In this document: one piece after another, positions 42,887-57,579 of the stretch | Layout of the letters: every line of letters starts with the position of its first letter | How positions within the stretch are numbered: position 1 is the stretch's first letter | From: Ficedula albicollis | Taxonomy: Eukaryota > Chordata > Aves > Passeriformes > Muscicapidae | Assembly (NCBI RefSeq): GCF_000247815.1 | Contig: NC_021684.1 | Span: 8,402,154-8,466,153, forward strand | Direction: 5' to 3' | Length of the DNA stretch: 64,000 bases | Notes under the pieces: generated by a model | The model's input: only the letters and a program-made list of their open reading frames with translations | Databases searched by the model: none | What the model was told of the DNA's origin: nothing | Translations under genes and position numbers: made by a program

Positions 42887-45800
42887 ATTCCTAGGGTAAG
42901 TGTGTCTGGCCTTTGCAAAATTCTTTATATTCTCTTTACAAACTTTCACAAATGAAAGTAGTGGCACTATGCCTTTCTTAGGGTATCACTTGGACAAAGG
43001 ATGGTAAATGCAGTCCCTCCACTGCATTTTCAGAAATCTGGGATAACAAAAGTGATGGGGTTCATTTTCTGACCAAACAAAACTACTTTTGACATGTTTA
43101 ATGGATACAGATTTTCAAATGTGTGAAGAACTTGTAAAACCTTAGAGAGATTAAAGCAGTTTTCATTAAAACAGCTTTAATTCACAAGCCACCAACGATT
43201 CCATGGAGCTAGTGAAAAGGTAAAAGAAGACAAATATTCTCTTAGAGGAAAAGTCAATAATATTGCTGCAACTGAACATTAAACTTACATAAAAGGAATT
43301 AAATTTTATTAAAAACATATATAGTTCAAACAACAACAAGATTTTTAGAGTTCACAGCTTCTTACTCTCTCTTTTCCTAAATAAAAGCAATCATGGTTCT
43401 ATTTATAATGTTATTTAAAGCTTGCTATTTTCTAAAGATAGATAATAGCCTTTCAGTGTTAAAACATGCATTGTTCAAAATCTCAGGGAAAAAAAAAAAA
43501 CAAACAGTTCTACTCCAAAAGAACAAGCCATTTTTCTACCTCAAATGCCACATGTACTTTCTCAGAATTTATCCTCACAAAACAGTAAAATAAATTTAAA
43601 AACTGGGGTGAAAACCATCTTCAATGAAGCAAAGAATGAATGCTGCTAATCTAAAGAAAATAAAGGATGGACTGGTTTCAGGGAAAAGAAAAATCTTACA
43701 TTTAAGTTAGCATTTTCTTAATTAAGTTTATTTGTAAACAACTCTTGAAATTCAGTACACCATTTGTGTTCTAATACTTTGAACAGAAATAAAGTCACTG
43801 TACTTTGCCCCTCACAACATAATTTGAAGTTAGTAAATATGAAAGGCTATCACCTAAAATAAAATGTGAGCTCATGAAATTATTACCGCCTTTAGCTGGG
43901 TTTATTAAACCTTTCTTTAGAGTTACAAATCATTCTTTAAATTAATAAAATTTTAGAATTTTTCATCACTTTTGAAAAAATTACTCTCAGAGTGTTTGAT
44001 ATTGGTACCTACCATTCTGCTTTGACTTTCCAGAGCACCACTGAACCATTTGAGAGGCAATGAAATAATCAACATTTATTTTGATCAGTAAAATTCTACC
44101 CTCCATTCCACGTTCATTTTATGATGGGTTCCTTAGCTGCCCACATCAAGGGTTATGATAGACATAATGCACACTTCCCAAATAATTCCAAAATGTTGAA
44201 TGTTCTCCATCAAACTCCTGAGCAACTCAGAAATAGCTCAAAAATATGCCTTAATTTTTTTCTTCAGACCTTCCTTCCCCAGAGGAATGACCACTGTGAA
44301 AAAAACAACTTTAATTCTGCTTACATTTTAAAAAACAGTCCTCCCCAAACAAAATCACCACCAACAAAAAAGCACAGTTCCCCAGAGCTGTACTTCTGCA
44401 GCAGGGGGAATGAGCATGCATTTCTTTGGAGCAATACTTCTGCCTGCTTAGCTCTTTAGTATATAAAGTCACTTCATCAACGCAATTATTTCTTCTTTTT
44501 CCCTGTTTTTCCCCCAAAGTAACTCTAAACTACTCTAAAACACCTTCATTAGAGAAATGATTCAACAAGCAGTGCTGCAAACCATGGAAATGTAAAAGCT
44601 GTTAAAAATGTATTAAATGCTGTCCGTGCCACAAGGGTACTGGTGTAAAATGAGCCGAAGTTGAAAGGCTCCCTATGAAGGCAGAACAGTATCTGCTCTG
44701 CTTCTCCTAATGAATAACAAATGGGCCTTCACAATTCATTTAGCTCACTACAAGCTGCCATTACAACCCATTCTGGTTTTTTAACTTTGTGGTAATGTAT
44801 CATCTTGCCTGACTCTGTGTCATCTTCTTGAGGGTCACCAAAGGTATGTAACTCCACTCTCAATAATGAAAAAAAGGAGGAAGGAAAAAGAGATATGACA
44901 AATTTTGACAAAGCACCGAGCAGTCCGTTCTGATATACTGTATCACACAGTGAGGCTCATACTTCCTACACAAAAATGCTTCCTGAGCTGTAAAGAAAGT
45001 CAGAAAATCATTGCAGTCCTCAAAAGGATTCTGTTTTTCAATTAATAACTAAAATAAAACAATATCTGGGAAATAATTCTTTGCCTTTCTACTTACTTTC
45101 TCTGGATTTGTGTATGCCCTAAAATATAATCTGAATCTGAGCATTGAAAAAAGACCACGAATATTTATCTTTATTTCACAGATATTTAGAAACATGCACT
45201 ATGTTGCTATGGACAATTAGCCTTTTATCCAATTTTAGCTGGTAGTTTAACTCACTCACCCTAAGGTTTTAATTATCCCCTCAGTCTGCAGGCTCAGGCC
45301 TCAATTCATGCAGCTGGAAATCTGCCTCAGTGATGTTATAACCTTGTTAATGTAACAAAAGAGGAGTTTACTTAAAACTGTACTGACTGTGGACTTAAGC
45401 CAAATTTACTTGAAAGAGGAAAGAGACTGTCAAAAATCCTACAATAAACACAGAAATGCAGTTCTTTCATAACCTTCACCTTAATTCATATAGACAAGCA
45501 ATTTACATGTAAGTGGATTCATATGGCCTGTGAGGGGCCTCCTCTCTGGAGCTGCACTATTCTCCATACCCTTCCCTCCTCTTGAACAAAAAAAGCTCCA
45601 ACAGCTCACTTTACAAAAATGGCAGAGTATCTGCAGTCTTTTTTAATCACAATAAAACATAATTAAGATAAACATTTATAAAGCTAGTCAGTATCAATAA
45701 AGGCAGCGTAATTCCACAAAGCAAATTTCACATAAGTTCAGCTAGTCCTTCGTCAAATATATATTTAAATTCAATAAAGGTTTTATTTGAAAAGAGGAAA

Positions 45801-48800
45801 CTTGTACTAATGAGGTAATAGTTACCTTAGCCTTAAGTGGAATTTGGTTGTCAGATACTGATATCCCCTATTCATTTAGTTGCTAAATTACAAGAGGGAC
45901 TTCCTAAACTCATCTGTTAATTAGATTCATTTTTAGATTAGATACTCCCAAAAAAACCTACATTAGACTAAACAAAACATCACAGTATTGAAGTGTTGAA
46001 GGGAGACTATTCTGAGAGAAAAAGATTATAAATTCTATTTCTTAACAGAATTGTGAAAATCCTGTACATAAATTTCCTTCCTGGTTGGATCCCTGTAGTA
46101 CTTTTACAAGAGAGCAGTGGGTACTGGGTGGGATGCACAGACACAAGAACCAGGAACAGTGGTTTCATTTCAGCAGTTTTCTGTCAGTTCTTGACAAAAT
46201 AATCCAGGTGGGCACAGAGGGTAATGGGCACCCAAAACAAAACTGGAAAGCAGTCAAGTTTGTTTCATGCCTGCTGCAAGTTTAATCATTTTTCATTAGT
46301 GAAAAGTCTTTTCTTTTAAGCTCCTGAATGTTAGAGCATTTTCCACTCTGCTAAGAGGGTATCAGGTTGCTGGATGTTAGATGATCATCTACCCTGCTTC
46401 TTGGGCTTCTACTCTTTAGGTGTTACATAATAATCCCTGCTTTTTGCTACTAAATAGTCCCAACACCAGCTACTGCTCTAAACCTCATAGACATCAATTG
46501 CTTAACTTTTGTTTACTGACCACACAGAAACTTCTCAAGGTAGTCATGCAAGAACAGGATGAAGTTTTCCAGCTCATAAAAAATATTCACAAATTAACAA
46601 AACGACAGAATTTTGTATTTGGGGGCCTTTAGAGTGGGGGTTAATGTTCCTTTTAGTTTAAAAGCTCTCCCTGTCAGCTGCACTTAACCAGCCTCTGGGA
46701 TGCAGTTTGCCATAACATGCAGACAGGTGACCATAACTACTATGAAGTCCCTTCACACAAAAACCCCTTCCTTTGACATTTTCTACTCAGTACCTACCTC
46801 TGTTCCCTAACCATAATAAAGGCAAGGAGATTGGAAACCAAAAAGAAAAAAATAGAATATTTTAGTGACCGTCTCTGTTAGATCAATCTACATTTCACTG
46901 TTGTACCTAGAAGATGAGAATCATGAAAGCTGGTTTTCAAACTATGCAAGAAATTTGTTGGGAAGCAGAGGAGAATAATCCATCATAACTAGAATGATTT
47001 TAGCAATATGGTCATCATCAGAGTTCTGTGTGGCCTAATTTTGGTCAGAGCTGAATGCAACAATGATAAACTACATGTTTGAGGTAGGAGTGGTTAGAAA
47101 CCGGGAAGAGTTTAACCACAAAAAAGTGTTTTACATTTCTAATCTAAGCCAATAAATCACTGTTTCCCCTTCAGTATCTGCACATTTACAGAACTGAAAC
47201 TGGATGGGTTTTGAGAAAATTATTAAATATGAGGGGAAAAAAAACCAAACCTTTCAATTGCATCCCCCATAAAACTCAGTACTAAAATGTTACACAATGA
47301 GCATAGTACTCCTACTAAAATTATGCAAGCTCCTCTACAAAAGTAACATTTATCTTTACCAAAAACCACAAAATCTTTCTCTAAAGATATTCTGTGTGAG
47401 TTTGCACCATCACCCAGCTTTTATTTCACCTTGAAAAGGTTTGTCTATTCAGTTGAAGCCACTTCACCCTAAGGAAGCATTCCAAGGTATCCTTTTAAGG
47501 TGATGTTTAGGCTGGATAAAACAGCTTGACTATAGGACTTGGCACAGACTTACATAATGTACTTTCTCAAATAGAGGTTTTCTTTGCTGAGATACCTTGG
47601 TACTCTGCACAAGAGCATGGACTTAGCCAGCTTTGTTCACAGTCAGAGAAAATTGAGACGAGCTCATCCTGATTTCTACTGTTATCACATAATTCATGAT
47701 CTGTTAGTCTCTGCTAAATAGCAACACAGCACTGAAAAGAGGGGTGCTGCTCCTTGAGAAGGTAATGCTTTAGCATATTTGTGTGCTGTGTCATATTTTA
47801 CCAATCCTATTTGAAGAATTACCTTTTTGCTGCAATGTTTCCATATTCACATTGTTCAGATAGCGTTGACAGTCATAATGTCATGCATGCTTTTATTATT
47901 ATCTTGTTTATTATAGTTATGATGGATGGGAACCCATTATACCTGGCACTGTATTGTCTTGTCAGGGTCACAATCAGTAATCTAGACATGGCTCAGTGGG
48001 AGGGCACAACCACCACCAAAAGTGTGCCTCCTCCTCCAAAAGGCAAATTTTTTTACTCATTTCAAGAGAAAGATACAGACCTCTAGGAGGTTTTTACAGG
48101 TGTCACTATATGAGTTAAATGAAAGAGTAAATGTTACTTACAGCCTTATGGGCAGAAGGGCTGCCCTGTGAGCTCACACCTCACAAAGCACAAGAGAAGG
48201 CACATTAGAGAACCATCAGTGAACCCTCTTGGAACAGAGAGCACAAAACTTCAAGCACACCTTGCACCTTACTGCATGAGAGAACTAAGAAATGGGAATT
48301 TAGATGTGTTTTTCCACAGCACAGACAGAAGTACTTGTTTTCCCAGGGGCATGGGGGGGACTAAGGAAGCACAGGAAGAAGGTAGCAGTGGATTTACTTT
48401 GCAGCACCTCAGGAGTAATGGGAAGGCAGAGCAAGCTGATCAAACCTTTCCCTTGTGCTGCTAAGAAAACTGCTCCTGTTTGATTGCTTCTGACTCTGTC
48501 CTGACTTTATAAGACCTTTTCCTTCTAACACATAACATGCATTTCTAAGCACATTTTATATTTTGTATTTTTATAGAATATTAAAGAATAATTCACCTGT
48601 TTAGTTTAAATGATCCAAACCTTTAAAATTTCTTTGGATCTCCATCTTCAAAGACCTGAGTTTACATTAAGTTCAGCATTATCCCACTGGGGACACCTTC
48701 AGCTCATAATTCCTATCATAGAATTGCATGGTCTGCGACTCAAGTATGCAAGATTTGCCACTTGAAAAAGGGAAAAAAAAACCTTAAAACTCTGACCCAT

Positions 48801-49000
48801 CATATTTTGAGTTTTAAAATGCAGAAACATCTGCTAGAATCATATTGAGCTGGCCAAGGTTAGGAACATGGGAGCCTGCAGTTGATCAGTGCTGCCCTAG
48901 GTGTCACAGAGGCCAATGGAAATATTACACTAAGAGGGTTTCAGTAGACAAGAGTGTAATTCAGTCAGCTTTAAAAAAATCCATGAAACAGAAGCCTAAC

Positions 49001-49857
<857 letters not shown>

Positions 49858-50717
49858 CAGCCTCCTGCTCCTTCCTTTCTGACTTTTGAGCCATTTGCTC
49901 TTTTGAGTGCATTATCAGAGGTGGAGGCCTCCACATTCCCATGCTGGCTGAACTTCAAAACAAATGCCATCCTATCTAATATTTTTTACCATCATTAATT
50001 TTTTACCTAAGAGAAGCATTTTTAAGGTAAGTTTAAAACAAAGTATATACAGCTAAATCACAGCTCGATCACTAATTGCAGGGTACAATCTTTTCTATTC
50101 CTTATATTTTCTAACATTGCAAATAAAGAAGTTGGGCAGTAGAAACCAGTCAAAAAGTTTTTAATACTTAGTAGAGGGCATATTCACTTTTTCTTCTTTA
50201 TCTAGAAGTTAACATCACAAAACTGCTCAGTAATTTAAATTCAGATAAAAATAACATGCTTCCTTAGAAAATTTTAATCCCTAACATACTCATACATAAA
50301 AAACAGAAAAGCCTTTTAATTTAAAGAGATTGATTTAAAAGGAAAAGGAAATAATGGAAGAAGTAAAAGCAATGATTTTGAACTGCAATTGTTTCTTCAA
50401 ATTTTCATTCACATTACAAAAGGCTAGAATACTCTGCATCTCCACATCCTTCAAGCAGTTGGAAACACCTGTAAACCTGAAACACTGTTAATCCTGCCTG
50501 TCTTCTAAGTGGTTAAATCACTAGAGAATGTCATGTAACTGTCATATCTCACTTATAACCTGCACTTTAAACCAATCATTTTGTCACTTACATCATCTTG
50601 TAAATCCACTTATACACGATATGGCAACAGAAGGCACAAAAGGCCATTCAAAGTATGGCCATTGATTTTTCCACATTCTATTAGTGGACTTAATAAAACC
50701 AAATATTTAAAAAAAAT

Positions 50718-50729
50718 GGGGGGGGGGGG
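50718..50729. repeat. G12 homopolymer
   Basis: Twelve consecutive G following an A8-T stretch. It lies less than 1 kb from the giant T/C homopolymer block and is unusual in such AT-rich sequence; it may also have uncertain length. Confidence 0.95.
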
Positions 50730-50879
50730 TTAGAAATCATCACTAAATGTGTTTCAGTGACAGTGAGCAATGTGGGAGGAAAGAGCTGATACTGCAGACA
50801 GATAGATAGAAAAATTTTTGGAACACAGGTCAAGAACAATAGCCAAAGAGTATAAAAAAAAATCCATAAAGAGCCAGCC

Positions 50880-51190
50880 CTTGTCTATTAATTCGTCTAA
50901 CCCCTTTTGGAATCAGCTGATGTCTCTGTGGAAGCAAGTTCCAGAAGGTCACCAACCAACCACTGCACAAAGCAGCACTTCTGACCTTCCAATTGATCAC
51001 TGATTAACTTCAGCAAGTGCCTGATACTCCTTATGCTGGGAGATCTGGCCAAACTCTACACTGAGTTTATCCCTTCCTTTCTGCTTCTTCAAACATATCC
51101 TCCCCCAGCCTTACCCTCCCCAGAGTCAGAAGTCTTTTAAGCATCTCCCTCATAAAGCAGATGCAGGATCCCCTTGATCTCTCTACCATT
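50880..51190 (-). mobile_element. Old CR1/L3-like LINE 3'-region fragment
   Basis: Read on the plus strand, the order of motifs matches the reverse complement of the 3' coding and UTR region of ancient amniote CR1/L3-type elements: ATTAATTCGTCTAACCCCTTTTGGAA (as ATTCGTCTAACCCCTTTTGG), GTCTCTGTGGAAGCAAGTTC, CTGCACAAAGCAGCACTTCT, then after a diverged middle AGTCTTTTAAGCATCTCCCT, CATAAAGCAGATGC and CCCCTTGATC. The last three correspond to the AGTCTTTTAATCTCTCCTCATATGG part of the family. The match is recalled, not aligned, and divergence is high. Limits are approximate. Confidence 0.55.
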
Positions 51191-52567
51191 CAGGTCCTGG
51201 GGAATGCCCTAAATCCCTGAAAAGTATTGCAGAATTTCCATAAAATGTTTGCTGGAGCACTGACTGTAATTGTTCTATTGAGGCAAGTACCAGAATGGGT
51301 AAAGAACAATGGCAACAAAAGTGGAAAGCAAAGTGCACTCCTGAGATATAGACTGGGAGTGACCACCAAATTCTCTGGCCTGGCAGGTGCCTCAAACCAC
51401 GTGGATCAAAGGAACCTGAAAGATCACTTGTACCACTAGAGACAAAAATCCTTCTGAAATGAAGAAAACAAGTCAGACTTGTTTTTTAGCTCAGAAAAAT
51501 ATGTTAATTATTATAACCATAATATGCATTGTCTGGAATATGTTTGCACTCCTGGTTTGCCTCCAGACAATGCCTCTGTGGCACAAGCACTGCTACCTTT
51601 CCATAACAGAGAGAAAGACACTGGCTCCCTGGAAAGACAGAAAAGGTTGCTACTGCCCTCCCCACTGTCTACAGGGCTCAAGAAACAGTGGGAGAGGATC
51701 CAACTTCCTTTACTTAGATACTGATATCAAAGTAGCCAAAACCCAGCCTCTCATATCACAGTTTGTAGAAATCCTAAACTGATCCTACTAACCTTCAATA
51801 GCAACCTATTTTGAAACTGAATTATGACCTTAAAAAGAACAAAATTAAGTAAAGAAATTTTTTTCCCATGCTGATAAAATTTCAAAAATTATCCATCTTA
51901 CAGAATAAAATAGAAGTATGCTATCCTTTAATCTGAACATTGGAGACTCTCAGATAAGTAGGAACTTGGTGACATTCGTGTCCTTAACGGAAGCACTGAC
52001 AAGTTAACCAGCTCACTCATTCTATTCTCACAGAGAGAAATATTTTATTGCTTAGAGCCCCTTCTTTGTTTACAAAAGAAAAACATCTTTTCATTTTAGC
52101 CAAGAAAGCTTCTGTTGCAGAGAACAAAGCCTTCATTTGGCCTCCTCTAATCTTTATGGTGTTTGCAAGTTGGTGTCAAAAATGTTAGTCAAGGCATGCT
52201 GTGTTACAGGTCTGTGGGGCAAAAACAGCCACAAGAGACTTTCCACCCAAGTTAGGAGACCACATTACCATTCTAACTACTTCCTATGGAAGTCACAGTT
52301 GTATCAACATCCTGCTGTTTTGTTTGTATTTAACTTGGGATATGACTCTCTACACTCCCAGCATGAATCCTACAATTAAATTGAAGCAGTCCACAGGTTA
52401 CTAAAAAGTCTAGTGTTCTGCATTTGAAATGGTACAATTTTTGAGATAATCAACTTGCTATCTGAACATGTTTATAGAATACATTACCACAGCTGAAACA
52501 AGTCAAAATAGTCTTTCAAATAAAATTATGAAAAAATAGTAAACTTCTTCCTGAAAATTATTTTTTC

Positions 52568-52616
52568 TTTACAGTTATTTATGCACTATTTATACACTTT
52601 ACAGCAATTTATACAC
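52568..52616. repeat. 30-bp-period imperfect direct repeat
   Basis: TTTACAGTTATTTATGCAC (52568-52586) recurs as TTTACAGCAATTTATACAC (52598-52616), three substitutions apart. TATTTATACAC between them is a further partial copy. Confidence 0.8.
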
Positions 52617-53859
52617 ATTCTGTTATCTAATCTATTGAGTAAAGACATGTTAAAGAATTCATTTTAGAGAAATTAACATGGATATCCTTTTCCAAATATA
52701 AGCTGAAACACAGCTGGAAAAGTAGGAAAAAAAATATTCTTCTTTCTATATTAATAATATAAGAAATCTGACCCCTTTTGTGTTTGCTTAAATTACAAAA
52801 AGACTCATTTGACATCTTCTATCCACTACTGCTCATTCTGTAGAACTAGAATTATTCCAAGGAAGGTATTGGCTGTTTTTAGAATACACCAGTATTTAAA
52901 AAGGAGCATAAACTAAGCAACTTTGCCCACACCTTTTAGTGAAACACCTCAGATTCCAGTGTAGGGAAGAGAACTGATTATTTCCCTTCCTGCTTTCCTT
53001 TTGGAAAAGATGGGTGCAGGGGAAAGCTCTGCCTGGCTGTAACACAGAAAGCAGGTGGGTCTGTAGGGAAACCATCCTTTTAAGTAGTTAAACTACTTTT
53101 GAGTGAGTTCCACACATTTCAAAAAGCAGTTCCTGCTCTAAATAACTTTGCCAATTTCTCCTACCCTCCTATCTTCCTTTCCTCATCCTTCATACTGTAC
53201 AGAAGAACCAAAAAAAAGATTAACTTCATGACTATATGGAAGTAGAGCCCCTGCAATTTCATCAGGAATTTTCCTGCCCATGAGTGTCATGCCTCTGGCC
53301 TGTGCTTGCCCTGAACAGGTGAATTGCATACATAATTACTCTGAAACATTCCAGATGCACTGGATTTACTACTCACACAGAGATTTCAGAAGCACTTTTC
53401 ACTATTGCTGTATCCACAGCAATGAGGAAGAAACCACTCTCCTGTGGGTGTCAGAACCTCTTAGGGTTGAGCAATTAGGACATAAATAAAGGCAAACATG
53501 TTGAGTTCCCTCCCCAGGTGTCAGCTTCAGATGGTGATGGATGGAAATAGTAATAGGATAATGTAAGGCAGGGACATGAGCTGATTTGTCCAGGTGCTGG
53601 AAACACAACCAGATAGATTCTCTGCACATCCAACGGCTCTTGTCAGTGCTGAGACTCCTGCTGAGCTGCTACACAGATGTGAAATCCCCAACTTCTACTC
53701 CAGTAAAATTTATAGATGGAAAAAAGGGGTATGTCTGCAGAAAACCAGATGAATGGTAAACTTTCTTATACTTCTGCCACTAGTACTTCATAAAGCATTT
53801 TGACTTCCGTACAAATTCTGACTCTTTAGTTTTCCATTTTACACAGTCTTTCCCTTAGG

Positions 53860-54230
53860 CTGTGACCCCTGACTTCCAGAACCCATTCAGAGACCCCCTT
53901 CATCCCTGCAATATGCTGCAAAGTCCACTGGAAGCCATTGGTATGCTTCTCCATGCCTGCAGCTCTTGCTCTCCAAGGCAGGAGGGCAGTCAGAGCAGGT
54001 GACACACAAGGGGACAAAGCACATCCTCCTCCCAACAGGACAAGATTCCTCCTCACCCTGGAGCTGCTCTTCTCAAACCAAGGTCCTGCACCCAAGACTG
54101 GCATCTAGTGGCAAACCCAAGTGTCCCCTCCTTGGCTGGCAGGGCAGCTGAAGCACTGACCAGCAAGCAAAGGGCACTCTGTGTTCTGCACTTCTGCACA
54201 GAGTGGCAGCTGCTGGGACTAAATGCTTGC
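53860..54230. other. GC-richer intronic block, unclassified
   Basis: A patch of visibly higher G+C than its surroundings, which is why several overlapping frames (53826-54104 minus, 53966-54151 plus, 54073-54267 minus) stay open here. It is poor in CpG and so not a CpG island. No domain, splice pair or known repeat is recognised. It may be an old repeat or a conserved non-coding element. Confidence 0.4.
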
Positions 54231-55315
54231 TGGAAAAAAAAAACATTTTATCCCCTTCTTCCCACAATTATTTCATCCCTGACTGTACACAGGTGCTGTT
54301 AAATGAATAAATCTAATTTAAAAAAAAAAAGCTATATTCTTTTATTATTTTCAGTGAAAAAATAGTGACCATACTTAAACAAAGGAAGGGACATTTAATT
54401 TTCTACTGTCACTGTAAGAAAGTTTACTGCAAAATCAAACTTAAAATATGTTTTTTGGACAGCACAGTAACGTTCTATTTTTGTTACTGAATAAAATAAG
54501 TAGTAGCTGGTTTTTTCTTACGAGATCTTTAATGCTTCATTACTAATCATCTGATTTATTTCACATAAGGGAAAATATATTTTCTTCTGGAAATTTGAAG
54601 TGAATTTCAGGGCACAGTCAATTAAAACAAAACTGATTTAGCAATACCCACAGGTGATGGCATGAACTCTATTAAAGGCAAGGAAATTGCCTTTCAAACT
54701 CTTGGCAAGAATTCTGAAACTTTCAGAGCATTGAGTATGCTGAGTTAACAGAGGAAACACTCAGTAATTAACAACTAAATCTCAAAAATTAAAACTTGTC
54801 AGATCTTCAGGTCAAAACATGAAGTTTGGTCTTTTGGGGGATTAATCACATGGCCACTCATGAAGTACAGTGCTTGCCACGTGTAACTAAGTCACTGAAA
54901 GATTATCAAATTAATGCAAAACTACAATGAAATATTTTCTAAGCTTGTATTTAAACAATAAGTCGAGTAAACATCACAGAAAATTAACTTAAAGATTTTT
55001 AACCAAGAAAACACTAAATTTTGATAACTAAGTTCAGGGAGACCTTGGTGTTGGAGTTTTGTGTTTCCTTTTTAACTTTAGAGGTTGCAGTTGAAGATAA
55101 AAAACATACAGTTTAAAACTTGAACTTACAAAAAAGAGTGACAATCATTTTTATACCTTTCCCACCACATGCAATTAGACTTTCTTTTATGACTTTTGGC
55201 TCTCCAGGTCAAACTTTATATCTTCCAAAGGGAAAATAATTTTGACCATTTCTAAAAAGGTGATCTGTCCCAGGGAGCAAAACCCACTTTCCATGAGGGC
55301 AGGCATTTATTTCAC

Positions 55316-55329
55316 ATATATATATATAA
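55316..55329. repeat. (AT)7 dinucleotide run
   Basis: Seven AT units in AT-rich intron. Confidence 0.95.
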
Positions 55330-56519
55330 GGAAAATTTAATATTATATAAATACTCATTCATCTATCTATACAGCTACCTAATTTTGTTACAAGCAGGTT
55401 TATGAGTTTTGGAAGGAACCACCACATAGGAAAGGAGATCTGTATGAAAGCATTGTGGTCATGAAAGTATGCTGAACAAATATGGCATTTCTGAAACATC
55501 TGACAAATCCCCACCACATCACAGTGCTGAAACTTCTCCTGCCCTCAAGCTCTTCATGTTACAAAATGAATAAGCTTTTCTAGGCAAGCCTTGTGAAACT
55601 CTCAGGAGGTTGTGCTCCTACTTGTGGACTCTCAGAAAACAAAAACAATGTCTGGAAAAAGCAGTCTAAGGATATATTTCTAGCTACCATATTTAAAGCT
55701 CAGGCCAACTGAAATATTTCTATGGATGATAAATACATTATTTAAAAAGCATTACCGTGGCTTCTGTCACACTATTCAATAGATATTTTTCTGAAGTATC
55801 ACTTACTAAAAAAAAAAAAAGTGCATTGATTTTTGTTTTATGCTCAGAGATAGAAAGAGCACAAAGCAACAAGACAATTAGACAAAATGATGGATTTGAA
55901 CACATGCTGCATTTTACTGTTAGCATGTATGCATAACTTCCATTAATGTCAGTATGAGTTATGTGTGCACTGCTAAAATAATATGACCATAACAAAAATA
56001 TTTCCTCCAGAACTAATATAGTAATATTTTTAATAGACATTCCGAAAAAAAATCACATATTCAGAAATTAACATGCAAATGCAACTCCTTCTTCAAACTT
56101 ATACTTTCAAATGCTTTAAAATAAAACTTATTTTTTCACAAATTGGCATCAAATTAAAAAAGAGTTGATTTTATCAGACTAACTTTCATTTAATGGGTAC
56201 TTACCTTGTTTCCAGTTCAAAAAAGACCAACCAGATATGAACAAGACTAGGCTGCTATCCATTTTTATTCTAAACTTCCACAAATAACCAAATTTATATG
56301 GGAACAAGAAATGACAATTGAAGAAATTATCTAAAACTGACAACTGATTGTGGCCAGTAAATTAAAATGGATGTTGGCAATGACAGCCAGATGGGCTTAG
56401 AATGCAGAGTTATGGTTGGAACTTGAACATAATATAAGCATAGGAAATCATCATGAATGTTCTTAAATACACACTTCATGCTTATTTAACTGGAAACTTG
56501 TAGCAAAAATCTGTAATCA

Positions 56520-56612
56520 CTCAATATTTAATTTTTTAAATTTTAAATAGAAATTATAATTTAATGATTTAACTTAATTAATTATAATTAATGCTTCAAA
56601 TTAATAAATTAC
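56520..56612. repeat. AT-rich low-complexity block
   Basis: About 90 bp almost without G or C, with several overlapping TTTAAATT and TTAATTAATTATAATTAA palindromes. It lies roughly 1 kb downstream of the ERC2 exon donor in transcript sense. No function can be read from it. Confidence 0.75.
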
Positions 56613-57478
56613 CTTTAAATGCCAGAGATAAGACACCATTTTTTAATATATTATTACAACACAGAATTATCATTATTCTGTCTGCAGATGTCTAGGTCCT
56701 AGCTAGCATCTAAAATCTGTTTGTGAGAATATCTTGTTCAAAAAACAATATCAAGTATTTTGTCACAATTCAGCAGTTTTATAAAATTTGCTTCACTTAT
56801 TCCAGTGAGCAATTGCAAAAATTACAAACCTTTACGAAATCCTCTTTTCTGATTATTTCCCTTCCTTTAAAATGCAAGGATAACTATAACAATTGACCTG
56901 AAGTTATTATGGCTTCCTCCCTCAAAAAAACAGTTTCAAAATTACAACAGTGAATTTTCTTTGTTAAATGTTAACTACACAATTACCAGCCTAGCCAAGT
57001 CATAGCAGGTTCACCCTTTTTGCCAACTTTAGGGATCATACCAGAGCTTTAATGCCCCATAATTACAGACATTTACTTTTCTTTGCATGGAGGAAGTTAG
57101 ATTTAAATTATATGCCTCTCTTCCTTCTTCTTTCTGAACACATATACACAGTGATAAAGTGTATGCAAAAACTACTTTGTTAGTTTGGGGATGGTTTTAA
57201 CCATCTCAAAGCAATAAGCTTTGCACCATCAACAGACAGTTAGTAACTCCCTTCCTCTGAATGTGACACTGGCAGAGATCCCAGCATTGCATTCCCACTG
57301 AGAGATGGGGCTTTAGATTCTCAGTTTCTCGTAGAAGTTATATAGTGCTGATATTTTTATTTGCATGTAACAAAGGACAACTTACAAAAAATGTTTAGTA
57401 CTTCTAAAATGAAGACTTTCACACTTCAATGCTTTTAAAGGACTTTAAGTTCTTTAATTCAGACTTTAATATATGCAG

Positions 57479-57492
57479 AAAAAAAAAAAAAA
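57479..57492. repeat. A14 homopolymer (U14 in the ERC2 transcript)
   Basis: Fourteen consecutive A on the plus strand, which is a U14 tract in the pre-mRNA 88-101 bases downstream of the exon donor. U-rich tracts close to donors can bind TIA-type splicing regulators, but this one is rather far and such a role is only a guess. Confidence 0.9.
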
Positions 57493-57570
57493 CACCAAAA
57501 GGAACCCACCAAAAGTTTCTCCTACAGAAAAAGTATTTTCTTTTTTTCCCCTAGAAATTAGAGAAATCAA

Positions 57571-57579
57571 GGTACTTAC
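57571..57579 (-). other. ERC2: Splice donor of the ERC2 exon
   Basis: On the minus strand the exon ends ATGAA and the intron begins GTAAGTACC. GTAAGT is the full intronic U1 consensus, although the last exon base is A rather than the usual G. Splitting the final Lys codon after two bases agrees with the family sequence ...EMKQEALL, which would continue in the next exon. Confidence 0.8.

Noticed and set aside
44121..44459. 112-codon plus frame
   Set aside because: Low-complexity Asn, Lys, Ser and Pro content from A-rich intron; no domain seen.
48715..48760. TATCATAGAATTGCATGGTC, resembling the start of a reversed CR1 3' end
   Set aside because: Only the CATAGAAT part fits; the diagnostic TTGGAAGGGACC motif is absent.
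51459..51782. 107-codon plus frame with a hydrophobic stretch near the N-terminus
   Set aside because: No recognisable family, no splice or promoter context; the hydrophobic part comes from AT-rich codons (Ile, Met, Leu, Phe).
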